Under the pieces are notes generated by a model. That model saw only the letters and a list, made by a program, of their open reading frames with translations. It searched no databases and was not told the origin of the DNA. A stretch of 64,000 nt of DNA. Source: Loktanella sp. Alg231-35 (GTDB taxonomy: Bacteria; Pseudomonadota; Alphaproteobacteria; Rhodobacterales; Rhodobacteraceae). The stretch covers positions 1 to 64,000 of the forward strand of contig NZ_FREV01000001.1 in NCBI RefSeq assembly GCF_900143545.1, read 5' to 3'. Positions 27,172-35,001 of this stretch are shown here, piece after piece (positions within the stretch are counted from its first letter, which is position 1; each line of letters starts with the position of its first letter). The position numbers and the translations under genes were made by a program.

Positions 27172-27561
27172 ATGGCGGGCAAGAAGGGTCAGAAGAAGCG
27201 ATTCTGGTCGGATGATGAGAAGCGTTCGATTTGCGCGCAGACGACGGTGCCGGGCGTATCGGTTGCACAGGTTGCGCGCCGTTATGCAATGAATGCCAAT
27301 CTCATCCATAACTGGTTGAATGATTCAAGGTTTGCGCCGGAGCCTGACACCAATGCGGTGGTGGATACCGGTACAGGCTTTCTGCCGGTTGAAATTGAGG
27401 GCGCAGTCGCTGTTCCCTTTGTCGATGAAACGCCCCAGTTGACCGCCGCGGTTTCAGCTGACCGTGTGGACATCACGTTGTCGGACGGTCGGCGGATTTT
27501 GGTGAAAGGTCCCACGGTATTGTCTGGGGTTCTGGCTCTCGTCGAAGGGCTGATGGCGTGA
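27172..27561 (+). CDS. tnpA: IS66 accessory protein TnpA
   Basis: 129 residues from [20 protein letters not shown] (an ATG at 27151 is possible). The N-terminal helix-turn-helix has [20 protein letters not shown], typical of the IS66 TnpA/IS3 OrfA-like fold. It is required for transposition in known IS66 elements. Its end overlaps tnpB by 4 bp. Confidence 0.88.
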   Translation: MAGKKGQKKRFWSDDEKRSICAQTTVPGVSVAQVARRYAMNANLIHNWLNDSRFAPEPDTNAVVDTGTGFLPVEIEGAVAVPFVDETPQLTAAVSADRVDITLSDGRRILVKGPTVLSGVLALVEGLMA

Positions 27562-27929
27562 TCCCGGTTCCGTCGCACACGCGGGTCTGGCTGGCGGCGG
27601 GCGTCACGGACATGTGCAAGCAGTTCAATGGTTTGTCGGCCTTGGCCGAGGTTATTCTGAAGCAGGATCCGTATTCGGGGCATCTGTTTGTGTTTCGTGG
27701 TCGCCGGGGCGATCTCATCAAGATCGTGTGGTGGGATGGTCAGGGGGCTTGCATGTTTTCCAAGCGTCTGGAGAGGGGCAGATACGTTTGGCCCGCAGCT
27801 TCAGATGGCAAGGTCACGGTCAGCCCGGCGCAACTGTCGATGCTGCTGGAGGGGATTGACTGGTGTGCGCCACAACGGACTTGGCGGCCTCTGACGGTCG
27901 GCAATTTATCAGCAAATCCAGCGCCATAG
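27558..27929 (+). CDS. tnpB: IS66 accessory protein TnpB
   Basis: 123 residues, GTG start. The family pattern is clear: [41 protein letters not shown] and [19 protein letters not shown]. It is unrelated to the RNA-guided TnpB nucleases of IS605. The C-terminal ~20 residues differ from the usual RP end, which may reflect decay. Confidence 0.9.
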   Translation: MIPVPSHTRVWLAAGVTDMCKQFNGLSALAEVILKQDPYSGHLFVFRGRRGDLIKIVWWDGQGACMFSKRLERGRYVWPAASDGKVTVSPAQLSMLLEGIDWCAPQRTWRPLTVGNLSANPAP

Positions 27930-27942
27930 GATTCACATTGGT

Positions 27943-28587
27943 GTGCCGATCCGCTATCAATCGGTCATGTATGACGCACCTAAATTCCTGCCATCTGACC
28001 CAACAGAACTGCGTGTTGCGGCAGAAGGTTTGGTAGAGCTGGTCAAGGCCCAAGCGTTGCAGATCGAGAAGTTGAAGCACCAGCTCGCCGGCCACCAAAA
28101 GCATCGTTTTGGATCAAAGTCGGAATCGTCTGACCAACTCAACTTGCAGCTTCGGCTGGAAGAGGAAGAAACAGCCGCCGCCCGGATCACCCCACCTGAA
28201 GGGGCGGCTGATCACGAACCAAAGCAAAAACCACAGCGCAAGCCGCTGCCGCCAACCCTGCCGCGTAATGAGCAGATACTGAGGCCCGGTGAGGCGTGCA
28301 AATGCGCTGGCACATTGCGCGCAATTGGTGAAGATGTGACCGAGGAACTGGAATATGTTCCCGGCCGGTTTGTTGTGAACCGGATCGTCCGCCCTCGGAT
28401 GGCTTGCAAATGCTGCGACAAGATCGTGCAGGCAGCTTTGCCGTCGCGCCCGATTGAGCGCGGCCGACCTGGTGCCGGTCTGTTGGCCCATGTGCTTGTG
28501 AACAAATACGCGGACCATTGGCCTTCATATCGCCATCAGAATCTCCTCTTTCAAATTCGAGAAAATTCTACTTCCGCACACCCCTAA
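27943..28587 (+). pseudogene. tnpC: IS66 transposase TnpC, truncated
   Basis: The frame holds the N-terminal leucine-zipper-like helix (VELVKAQALQIEKLKHQLAG), the HRFGSKSE motif and the zinc finger (CKC, CKCCDKI), up to NKYADHWPSYRHQ, where family members continue into the DDE domain. Here it runs into unrelated sequence and stops. The length is 214 against about 510 residues normally. No catalytic domain, so not functional. Confidence 0.88.
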
Positions 28588-28941
28588 ATTTCGGGGAGAT
28601 TGCCAATACGGTTCCACCACAGGAATGATCGGCAGGCTAGGAGCGGCTCCAGTGGTAAAGCACTTCAGCAACGTCGAACTCACGCTGGAACAACGCTACT
28701 TTGTACTTTAAAGCGGCCCATCAACAGTAAGTGGACACTACCTTGCGCACTGTGAACAATGGTTGGAAGTTGATTCGGGAAATTGTTTTTCTTGATTAAT
28801 GGAAAGTTGACTGTCGGACTAAAGTAGAAAAAACATGAACTTTACTACAATAAATACAAACGCATAGCCAAATCGGAATATATTATGTTGCCAATTTCTT
28901 GAGACCGGCGCAACGTAAGTGTGTTTTTGTGAGGTTTTGTT
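28588..28941. other. AT-richer intergenic stretch after the IS66 break
   Basis: Contains the junction sequence beyond the broken tnpC, a 14-bp match (28608-28621) to 18737-18750 and the promoter region of the lipoprotein gene. No gene is seen. Confidence 0.5.
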
Positions 28942-29559
28942 ATGCGTGTTTTCCAAAGATCATTAACCCAATTGTCAATTCTGGTTCTCTTGACCGCTTG
29001 CGGCGCGAATCCTTTCGTGCCACCGAAAGCGAATCCAATCATAATTGACCGTACGCCGGACGAAGGCGACTATACTCAAACCGTTGCAACTACCGCGGAA
29101 AGAAGACTTGTTTTGGTAAGGCAAGTTGGGACTGATGAGCAACTGAGACTTCGAAATGCCAATATTCACATAAACGAGGGGTTTTGTGCCGAACCTTCTC
29201 CTGATGCGATTGAAGCCATTGCGGCTACGTTTGAATTATCTGCAAGCAATACTGCGGCAGCTAATTCTCAGGAAGCTCAATTTGGGCAAGCTCTTGCATC
29301 GAGCGCGGCGCTTGGAACAAAAAGAACACAAGGGCTACAGTTCTACCGGGACACTATTTTCGGACTGTGCCAAGCGCGTATGAATGGTTTCATGAGCAAT
29401 GCTGAATTGAAAACTCAACTTAGATTTGCACGAGAGGCGGCAGTGCGGTTGATGCTAGCAGAGATTAATTCGACCGGTTTCAGTACACCTCCGACAGTTA
29501 ATGTCACGGTTGCTGCGCCTGAGATTTCAAGTCAGACTAGCAGTGCTCCTGCGCAATAA
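28942..29559 (+). CDS. Hypothetical lipoprotein
   Basis: 205 residues. The N-terminus is a type II signal peptide with the lipobox LTAC at residue 20, so the mature protein is lipidated and lies in the periplasm or outer membrane. The middle is Ala-rich and helical; the C-terminus is Thr/Ser/Pro-rich. No family is recognised. Base composition is visibly poorer in GC than the flanks, which suggests recent transfer. A bidirectional terminator follows. Confidence 0.65.
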   Translation: MRVFQRSLTQLSILVLLTACGANPFVPPKANPIIIDRTPDEGDYTQTVATTAERRLVLVRQVGTDEQLRLRNANIHINEGFCAEPSPDAIEAIAATFELSASNTAAANSQEAQFGQALASSAALGTKRTQGLQFYRDTIFGLCQARMNGFMSNAELKTQLRFAREAAVRLMLAEINSTGFSTPPTVNVTVAAPEISSQTSSAPAQ

Positions 29560-29621
29560 GGGTAGATTCTCGTCCATCTCGAAAGAAGTTGGTCAATGAA
29601 ATAGCCGACATCGCCAACCGC

Positions 29622-29657
29622 AAAAACGCCGCCCCAATCCGGGACGGCGTTTTTTTC
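29622..29657. terminator. Bidirectional rho-independent terminator
   Basis: AAAACGCCG and CGGCGTTTT form the stem ends of a GC-rich hairpin with an A run on the left and a T run on the right. It can end both the plus-strand lipoprotein transcript and the minus-strand pair 30478-29658. Confidence 0.85.
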
Positions 29658-29951
29658 TTAGAACAACGACAACTGCCGCCGTTCTACCATGTGCATTTGC
29701 CAGGCCTTGCTCTGCGCCGCCTCATCCAGCGCCGTGACCACAAACGCCCGGATGTCAGTCTCACCATCAAGCTCCGCATCCGCCACAAAGATCGATCGAT
29801 AGCCCGTCTGCGTCACCGGTAACGGCTCATCACATCTTAGCTGGATGTGCCAGTTACCGGAGTTCAACCACTGCCACTGATACTCCACCAGGATGCTAAA
29901 CTCGGACCAATGCAGTGTGAATGCCTCATAGGCGTCATCTCTGCCCGCCAT
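29658..29951 (-). CDS. Hypothetical protein downstream of DUF3768 gene
   Basis: 97 residues, soluble, rich in Trp and acidic residues (WSEFSILVEYQWQWLNSGNW). No family recognised. Its start overlaps the stop of the DUF3768 gene by one base, so the two are co-translated. It ends at a bidirectional terminator. Confidence 0.6.
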   Translation of the reverse strand: MAGRDDAYEAFTLHWSEFSILVEYQWQWLNSGNWHIQLRCDEPLPVTQTGYRSIFVADAELDGETDIRAFVVTALDEAAQSKAWQMHMVERRQLSLF

Positions 29952-30478
29952 CAGTATTCACAGGCCAGCATAATGGTGAGGACGCGGTGGGTGAGTGCGT
30001 CATTGGCGGGGTTCTCCGATCCCTGCTTGAGCGTCAGATCATAGTAATCAAGCTTCCAGAAGACCTTCTGGCCTTCTATATCGACCGCCCCAAAGTCATG
30101 TTCACCCCAGGGATCATTGTCCTCGGAGAAGTCCTCGAATGCACGCACGGCTTTGATGGCAGCAAGCACAAAGTCAGTGCCCTCTGCCTGCATGCCGCTG
30201 GTGACAACGATACTACCGTTGCCCAGACCTTGCGTCCTGAACCGGTCATTGAGAGCCCGCACCCGGCGGTTCTGGATGGCATCAGCCGGGATCCAGTCGA
30301 GCTTGGTTGCGCCCTCACAGCTATGACAGTGCTCATCATCAAAGACGTTCTCGAGCTCCCACAACCCGCTCTCGCGGTTGAAGCAGGCCCAGGCGTCGCG
30401 TGCGACATGTTCGGATCCACAGCTCCGACAGACTGGCACGGAGTTGATCGTTTCTGGTGTGGCTTGTTTGGTTTCCAT
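29951..30478 (-). CDS. DUF3768 protein with zinc ribbon
   Basis: 175 residues from METKQATPETI (AAGGTGA eight bases upstream). An N-terminal zinc ribbon (CRSCG and CHSCEG) precedes the DUF3768 domain: IRALND-like VRALNDRFRTQG, AFEDFSEDNDPWGEHDFGA, KLDYYD and HRVLTIMLACEY. The family is common in plasmids and accessory regions of alphaproteobacteria and has no known role. It is divergent from the ATPase gene, so the palindrome at 30611 lies between both. Confidence 0.85.
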   Translation of the reverse strand: METKQATPETINSVPVCRSCGSEHVARDAWACFNRESGLWELENVFDDEHCHSCEGATKLDWIPADAIQNRRVRALNDRFRTQGLGNGSIVVTSGMQAEGTDFVLAAIKAVRAFEDFSEDNDPWGEHDFGAVDIEGQKVFWKLDYYDLTLKQGSENPANDALTHRVLTIMLACEY

Positions 30479-30610
30479 GGGTATCACCTTTCAATCGGGC
30501 GGGGCTGAGCGGGATTGCTCAGACGCGCCCGATTGCGCGGCGATGGATGGAGAAAGAACTGTACTGAGATCATGATGCCGTAGGGTCAGATCGATACAAA
30601 GCACTCACCC

Positions 30611-30646
30611 TATCACCCCGGGTGATAAACCGGCTGCTATCGTGTG
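30611..30646. promoter_or_regulatory. Palindromic operator/promoter repeat, copy A
   Basis: TATCACCCCGGGTGATA is a perfect 7-bp inverted repeat around CCG, followed by a conserved tail with GCTGCTATCGTGTG. The first 29 bases match copy B at 31825 in 24 positions. It lies just upstream of the ATPase start at 30655 and in the gap to the divergent DUF3768 gene. Confidence 0.6.
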
Positions 30647-30654
30647 ATAAAGGT

Positions 30655-31842
30655 ATGGCTGACAATCAGCCCATGATCACCAAACACCAATCCGTTCTGG
30701 GCCTTGCCTATCAGCGATACAAAGCGCCAGAGCCCTTTGTCATTGCCGGGGCAGACCGACATCAGCATTTATTCATCTGCGGCATGACGGGGACAGGTAA
30801 GTCCACGTTGCTGCTGAACCTGATGCATCAGGACGCGATGCAGGGCACCGGGTTCTGCCTGATTGATCCACATGGTGACCTGGCAGAGGCCCTGCACAAC
30901 GACATGCTTGCCCCGCATCTCTATTGGGACATCAGTGATCCGGATTGTACCCTTGGATATAACCCCCTGGCCAAGGTCTCAGCCTTGCACCGGCCACTCG
31001 TGGCGTCAGGGCTGATTGAGACCCTCAAAAAACAATGGCCGGATGCCTGGGGTGCGCGCATGGAACACATCCTGCGCTTTGCCCTATTAGCCCTGCTGGA
31101 GACAGAAGATGCTGATCTGCGGGATGTCCTGCGCCTGCTCACATACAAAGGATACCGCCGACAGGTCATCGATCAGATTACAGACGCGCAAACACTGTTC
31201 TTCTGGAAGACGGAGTTCCCGGCACTGAACTACCAGGGCGGCGCTGATGGCATCACCCCTATTGCCAATAAGTTGGGTGGGTTCCTGGCACAGCCTGCTG
31301 TGCGGACAGCATTGTGTGAACCCAAGGACCCGCTGCGGTTCCGCAGCCTCATGGACACCGGACAGATCCTCATTGTGAACCTGGCAAAGGGGCGCTTGGG
31401 AACCGACATCACCAATATCTTGGGTGGGTTGATCACCTCATCCATCATGCATGCCGCCACAACCCGGCATGGGCTGCCAGAGGCCGCCAGGCGCTCATTC
31501 TTTCTCTATGTGGATGAGTTTCCAAACCTGACCACCAAGAGCTTTGCAGGCATGCTCTCAGAGGCCCGCAAGTACCGTTTGGGCTTAATTTTGGCGTCGC
31601 AACATCTCTCGCAGATGGACAATGATGTCACTGATTCCGTATTTGGGAATGTTGGCAATATGGTGGCGTTCCGGGTTGGTGCCAAAGACGCGCCGTTCCT
31701 GGCCCGGAACCTGACACCATTCGACGCCTTCGATCTGCAGAACCAGCCGAACCATCGGGCGGCAGTCCAGGTCATGCGGCATGGCGAACGCCTCACGCCG
31801 TTCTCTGCCTCCATGTATCCACCGTATCACCCTGGGGGATAA
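30655..31842 (+). CDS. HerA/TraD-like ATPase (type IV secretion-like coupling ATPase)
   Basis: 395 residues from MADNQPMITKH; an upstream GTG at 30622 would start inside the palindrome. Walker A is FICGMTGTGKSTLLLNL, followed by CLIDPHGDLAEAL; Walker B is SFFLYVDEFPNLTTKSF, and a RecA-like C-terminal part has LGLILASQHLSQMD. Such ATPases move DNA or are clamp-linked helicase motors in conjugation, repair or defence. No relaxase or other transfer gene is nearby, and no membrane helices are seen, so it is not a normal VirD4. Role open. Confidence 0.82.
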   Translation: MADNQPMITKHQSVLGLAYQRYKAPEPFVIAGADRHQHLFICGMTGTGKSTLLLNLMHQDAMQGTGFCLIDPHGDLAEALHNDMLAPHLYWDISDPDCTLGYNPLAKVSALHRPLVASGLIETLKKQWPDAWGARMEHILRFALLALLETEDADLRDVLRLLTYKGYRRQVIDQITDAQTLFFWKTEFPALNYQGGADGITPIANKLGGFLAQPAVRTALCEPKDPLRFRSLMDTGQILIVNLAKGRLGTDITNILGGLITSSIMHAATTRHGLPEAARRSFFLYVDEFPNLTTKSFAGMLSEARKYRLGLILASQHLSQMDNDVTDSVFGNVGNMVAFRVGAKDAPFLARNLTPFDAFDLQNQPNHRAAVQVMRHGERLTPFSASMYPPYHPGG

Positions 31843-31859
31843 GCTGGGTGCTAGTGTGG
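31825..31859. promoter_or_regulatory. Palindromic operator/promoter repeat, copy B
   Basis: TATCACCCTGGGGGATAA and the conserved tail GGGTGCTA repeat copy A; the inverted symmetry is weaker. It covers the last six codons and the stop of the ATPase gene and lies 27 bp before the small gene at 31886, so it probably drives the following genes. Confidence 0.55.
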
Positions 31860-31885
31860 TTTGGGAGCGCAGGTATCCTTTGAGG

Positions 31886-32050
31886 ATGAAGTCATTTGAT
31901 CCGTTTGAACCAAGAATGTCTGAGGAGGCCTTTCATGAGTACCTGCGTGTTTGTCAGGAACTCTATCTTGAGATGCTGCAAGCGGGCACCTGGCTCTGGC
32001 CCGAAGATTCGTCAAATCCTGATGATTTGCTAGAGTCTGAAGACAGCTAA
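31886..32050 (+). CDS. Small acidic protein
   Basis: 54 residues from MKSFDPFEPRMSEEAFHEYL, helical and strongly acidic, ending DDLLESEDS. No family recognised. It lies between operator copy B and the serine recombinase gene (9 bp downstream). The acid surface would suit a DNA mimic or a recombination directionality partner, but this is only a guess. Confidence 0.5.
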   Translation: MKSFDPFEPRMSEEAFHEYLRVCQELYLEMLQAGTWLWPEDSSNPDDLLESEDS

Positions 32051-32059
32051 TCAAATCAT

Positions 32060-33547
32060 ATGAAACACTACTACGGATACACCCGGGTCTCGACCGTCAA
32101 GCAGGGCGATGGGGTGTCACTGGAGGCGCAACAAGACGCCATCAAGGCCTATGCTGACAAACAGAACTTGCTGATCAGTGGCTGGTTCGAAGAGAAGGAG
32201 ACGGCGGCAAAAAGCGGTCGTCCGGTGTTCAACAAACTGATCTCGTCCCTCCGACAAGGCGAAGCTGATGGTGTTGTCATCCACAAGATCGACCGGTCTG
32301 CCCGCAACTTCTCTGACTGGGCGCTGATTGGGGAACTCATTGATAGCGGGATCGATGTAAGGTTCGCGCATGAAAGCCTGGATATGCAATCGCGCGGCGG
32401 GCGTCTGACGGCGGATATACAGGCTGTCATAGCCGCTGACTATGTGCGCAATCTCCGTGAAGAATGCATCAAGGGGATCGAAGGGCGTCTGAAGCAGGGT
32501 TTGTACCCATTTAACGCACCTATTGGCTATATGGATCAAGGCGCTGGAAAGCCGAAAATTCCGGATCCAGTGCGTGCGCCTTACGTCCGGCAAGCCTTCG
32601 AGCTTTACGCATCTGGTGAGTTTAGCATTCTGGGGTTGCTGGAGGAGTTGCGTGCACGTGGCATGCGAACCCGGCGCGGCGGCCAGATCTCCAAAGGGTG
32701 TCTTGAAAACCTATTGTTCAACCCTTTCTATCACGGCGTGATCCACATCAAACGCGGTAACCGCACCTACAAAGGTATACATGAGCCTCTGATCGAGAAG
32801 GCCTTGTTCGACAGGGTCCAGATCATGAAATCCGACCGCTGCAACAAGAAGCACAATAAGCATGAGGTGATGTTCCGCCGTCTCGTGGATTGTGGATATT
32901 GCGGCTGCCGCCTCTACGGCGAAGTACAGAAAGGGCATATCTACATGCGTTGCCATACGTCAGGATGCCCAACGACCACGGTCCGGCAGGATGTCTTAGA
33001 CGCGGAAATTGAGCTTAGTTTGGCGGGGATGCAGATCCCGGACACCGACCTGCGGCGGCTCCGCAAGCAGCTTGAGAATATGTTTGCGCGACGCACACAC
33101 GCACAGGATCAGCGGGCAGTTGCACTGCAAATCCAGAACATCGACAAACGTCAGGATCGACTGACCGAAGCGCTCATTGACGGCTTGATTGACCAAAACA
33201 CTTTCCAAGAACGCAAGGTGCGGCTGACAGGTGAGCGAGAAAAGCTTGAGCTGACCATCACCGAAATGGGCGACATCACGCGAGAACGGGCGATAGCGGA
33301 GAAATTTCTCGAACTGACAAAAAGCCTTTATCTGATTTACCAAATGAGTGATCCGGGCAAGAAACGCCGACTAGCAGAAATCGTGTTCTCGAACCTTACC
33401 TTAACTGGAAAAAACCTAGTGCTCACACCGCGAAATTGGTGTGTGAAGGTCGATCAAACCCTCAATTTGATTTGTGGTGCTCCAGACCGTGACACACTTC
33501 GAACTCGAGAGGAGATTGAAGAAGTATTTCAAGTCGTTGATTTGTAA
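32060..33547 (+). CDS. Large serine recombinase
   Basis: 495 residues. The N-terminal resolvase domain has YYGYTRVSTVKQGDGVS with the catalytic Ser, plus IHKIDRSARN and the following Arg residues. The recombinase domain (about 155-260) has APIGYM and KGCLENLLFNPFYHG. A zinc ribbon has CGYCGCRLYG and CHTSGC, and a coiled-coil stretch (about 320-430) follows. It is a phage/ICE-type integrase that could have brought in the neighbouring genes. The matching att pair was not found. Confidence 0.92.
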   Translation: MKHYYGYTRVSTVKQGDGVSLEAQQDAIKAYADKQNLLISGWFEEKETAAKSGRPVFNKLISSLRQGEADGVVIHKIDRSARNFSDWALIGELIDSGIDVRFAHESLDMQSRGGRLTADIQAVIAADYVRNLREECIKGIEGRLKQGLYPFNAPIGYMDQGAGKPKIPDPVRAPYVRQAFELYASGEFSILGLLEELRARGMRTRRGGQISKGCLENLLFNPFYHGVIHIKRGNRTYKGIHEPLIEKALFDRVQIMKSDRCNKKHNKHEVMFRRLVDCGYCGCRLYGEVQKGHIYMRCHTSGCPTTTVRQDVLDAEIELSLAGMQIPDTDLRRLRKQLENMFARRTHAQDQRAVALQIQNIDKRQDRLTEALIDGLIDQNTFQERKVRLTGEREKLELTITEMGDITRERAIAEKFLELTKSLYLIYQMSDPGKKRRLAEIVFSNLTLTGKNLVLTPRNWCVKVDQTLNLICGAPDRDTLRTREEIEEVFQVVDL

Positions 33548-33999
33548 AGCACACTCCATCATATGGCTACTAGCCGGTAAGGTAAGCTAATGGCAGTAGT
33601 TTCACTCTAGAAATCCAGGTAGAAGTGCTGTTGGTGACCGTGCCATCGCCCTGAGTATATCTTGCATAGTTGAGCAGATATGGTAGCGTTGAAGTTGGAG
33701 GCGCCAGATGTAGTGTCACAGGAGCTTGACTGCCATAGGGACTTATTTTCTTGATAAGTAGTCCGTGGAGGTATAGTTTAGTCCGGTGATGTTCCTTTGG
33801 GACGTTTCAGTATCGCCGATGAGTCAGGTTCTAACTTTCAAGTTGTTCCGAACTAGTCCTTGACGGGCGACGTTGACTCAAAGGCTAGACCCCGGTTGTG
33901 TTGGACCACGCCGGGGTCTTCCTATTTTATACTAGATGTTTTTGAATGCCCGAACCATCGGGCCCGGGCATTCGCGTAGCAAACCTAGATAGCGGTTAG
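33548..33999. other. Intergenic stretch after the recombinase
   Basis: No accepted gene. A minus-strand frame without stops (about 33560-33770, ending in ISRVKLLPLAYLTG) reads somewhat protein-like but has no start signal, and may be a remnant. A hairpin at 33887-33919 is a probable terminator. Confidence 0.4.
33887..33919 (+). terminator. Probable terminator hairpin
   Basis: AGACCCCGG and CCGGGGTCT pair perfectly over 9 bp around a 15-base loop; TTCCTATTTTA follows on the plus strand. Confidence 0.5.
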
Positions 34000-34107
34000 C
34001 TACACAGTGATGTGCGAAGCGCCCACCAAAGCCCAGCCATAGTGCAGAATGATATCAGCACAGATGACCACGATAAGGTGGAACGCGAATTGAACAATGA
34101 AGCTCAT
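34000..34107 (-). CDS. Small single-span membrane protein
   Basis: 35 residues from MSFIVQFAFHLIVVICADII, nearly all of it one membrane helix followed by a short tail (HYGWALVGASHITV). The start is supported by AGGGAGAG six bases upstream on the minus strand. It belongs to no known family I recognise. Small hydrophobic proteins in such places can be toxins or regulators, without proof here. Confidence 0.5.
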   Translation of the reverse strand: MSFIVQFAFHLIVVICADIILHYGWALVGASHITV

Positions 34108-34459
34108 ATCGCTCTCCCTATGTTGGTTCCAGTATAGCCTGCCCGCACCGCCTAGGGCGGTTGGACGCGGACAAACGTGATGAAGGATATCCAGATTAAG
34201 TTCGAAACGGCAAGTCAAAACATGGAGTCATTTCGACGCTGGCTGCCACTAGCTTAGCATGCCGACTTGATTTCGACATGTGGCAAAAATCTGCGGAATA
34301 TCACCGAAAGCAATATTCTGCCTCCTAGCATTATCTGGAAATTGTGTTCTGTGCAGCAGACCGTGACAGTTCTCGAACTACGAATGAAGTAGCCCAAGCA
34401 ATTGAGATACTTCATTCTTGGTCTGTTAACATACGAACCTAGATCAGTCTTTAGGCTAA
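34108..34459. other. Intergenic, nothing recognised
   Basis: AT-richer sequence between two small minus-strand genes, with no gene, repeat or RNA recognised. Confidence 0.4.
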
Positions 34460-34918
34460 TCATTGGTATCGATGGCGATTACAACGTTGTGTCCCGCCCC
34501 AAACGGGTCGACACCCACAGCTGGCGCGAGACTCATTACTGACGTCTGACAGTACAGATTTGGTTGGAACCATCAAACGCCTGGCTCGCTCCTTCTCGAA
34601 GTCAATGACGTATTGTGGCTCTAATTTAGTCTGAACATCAATTTCCAATGTGAGGCGAGTGAAATCGCCTTCAAGTACAATTAGTAACTTCATCATCATT
34701 TGTTTGATGACTGCTTTCTCGGCTTCAAGCGCTGCAGCATCATCTTTTTGTTTGTCAAGTTGTCGATGTGCAAGTTTTTGGTATACTGAAACGACCAAAG
34801 AGACTCTTAAGTGATATTTTGAGATTTGGTTTAAGCGGGGTCGGTTTGACGGTTGGCCCCGCTTTTTATTTTTGTTTCCCGGCGGTTCAAAATCTACTTC
34901 AACTTCCAAGCTCAACAT
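34460..34918 (-). CDS. Hypothetical protein beside the HTH-Dcd-like gene
   Basis: 152 residues from MLSLEVEVDFEPPGNKNKKR, with AAGGA seven bases upstream on the minus strand. The middle (residues about 45-95) is a long amphipathic, partly coiled helix (VYQKLAHRQLDKQKDDAAALEAEKAV kept short here as residues 45-70), and the C-terminus is basic. No family recognised. It follows the HTH-Dcd-like gene on the same strand after 83 bp and could be its partner. Confidence 0.5.
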   Translation of the reverse strand: MLSLEVEVDFEPPGNKNKKRGQPSNRPRLNQISKYHLRVSLVVSVYQKLAHRQLDKQKDDAAALEAEKAVIKQMMMKLLIVLEGDFTRLTLEIDVQTKLEPQYVIDFEKERARRLMVPTKSVLSDVSNESRASCGCRPVWGGTQRCNRHRYQ

Positions 34919-35001
34919 AACTGTCCTTCCCCAAGTGTAATTAGCTGTACGCCACAAATACAGCTGTCAAGAAGGAAAGTCAATCAAATGTCAAATACGT
35001 G

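Larger units (their letters stand above)
27135..28540 (+). mobile_element. Truncated IS66-family insertion sequence
   Basis: The three-gene order tnpA-tnpB-tnpC of IS66 is present, but tnpC loses its reading after about residue 195, so the right part and end are missing. ATGTCCATT and AATGGACAT form a perfect 9-bp inverted repeat around the candidate leader at 27135-27158. The terminal inverted repeats could not be paired. Confidence 0.8.

Noticed and set aside
30655-31842. Conjugative coupling protein VirD4 of a complete transfer system
   Set aside because: No membrane anchor is seen and no relaxase, VirB or pilus genes occur in the window.
33560-33770. Stop-free minus-strand frame ending ISRVKLLPLAYLTG
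   Set aside because: Reads rather protein-like but has no usable start codon with a ribosome site and no recognised family; kept only as a possible remnant.
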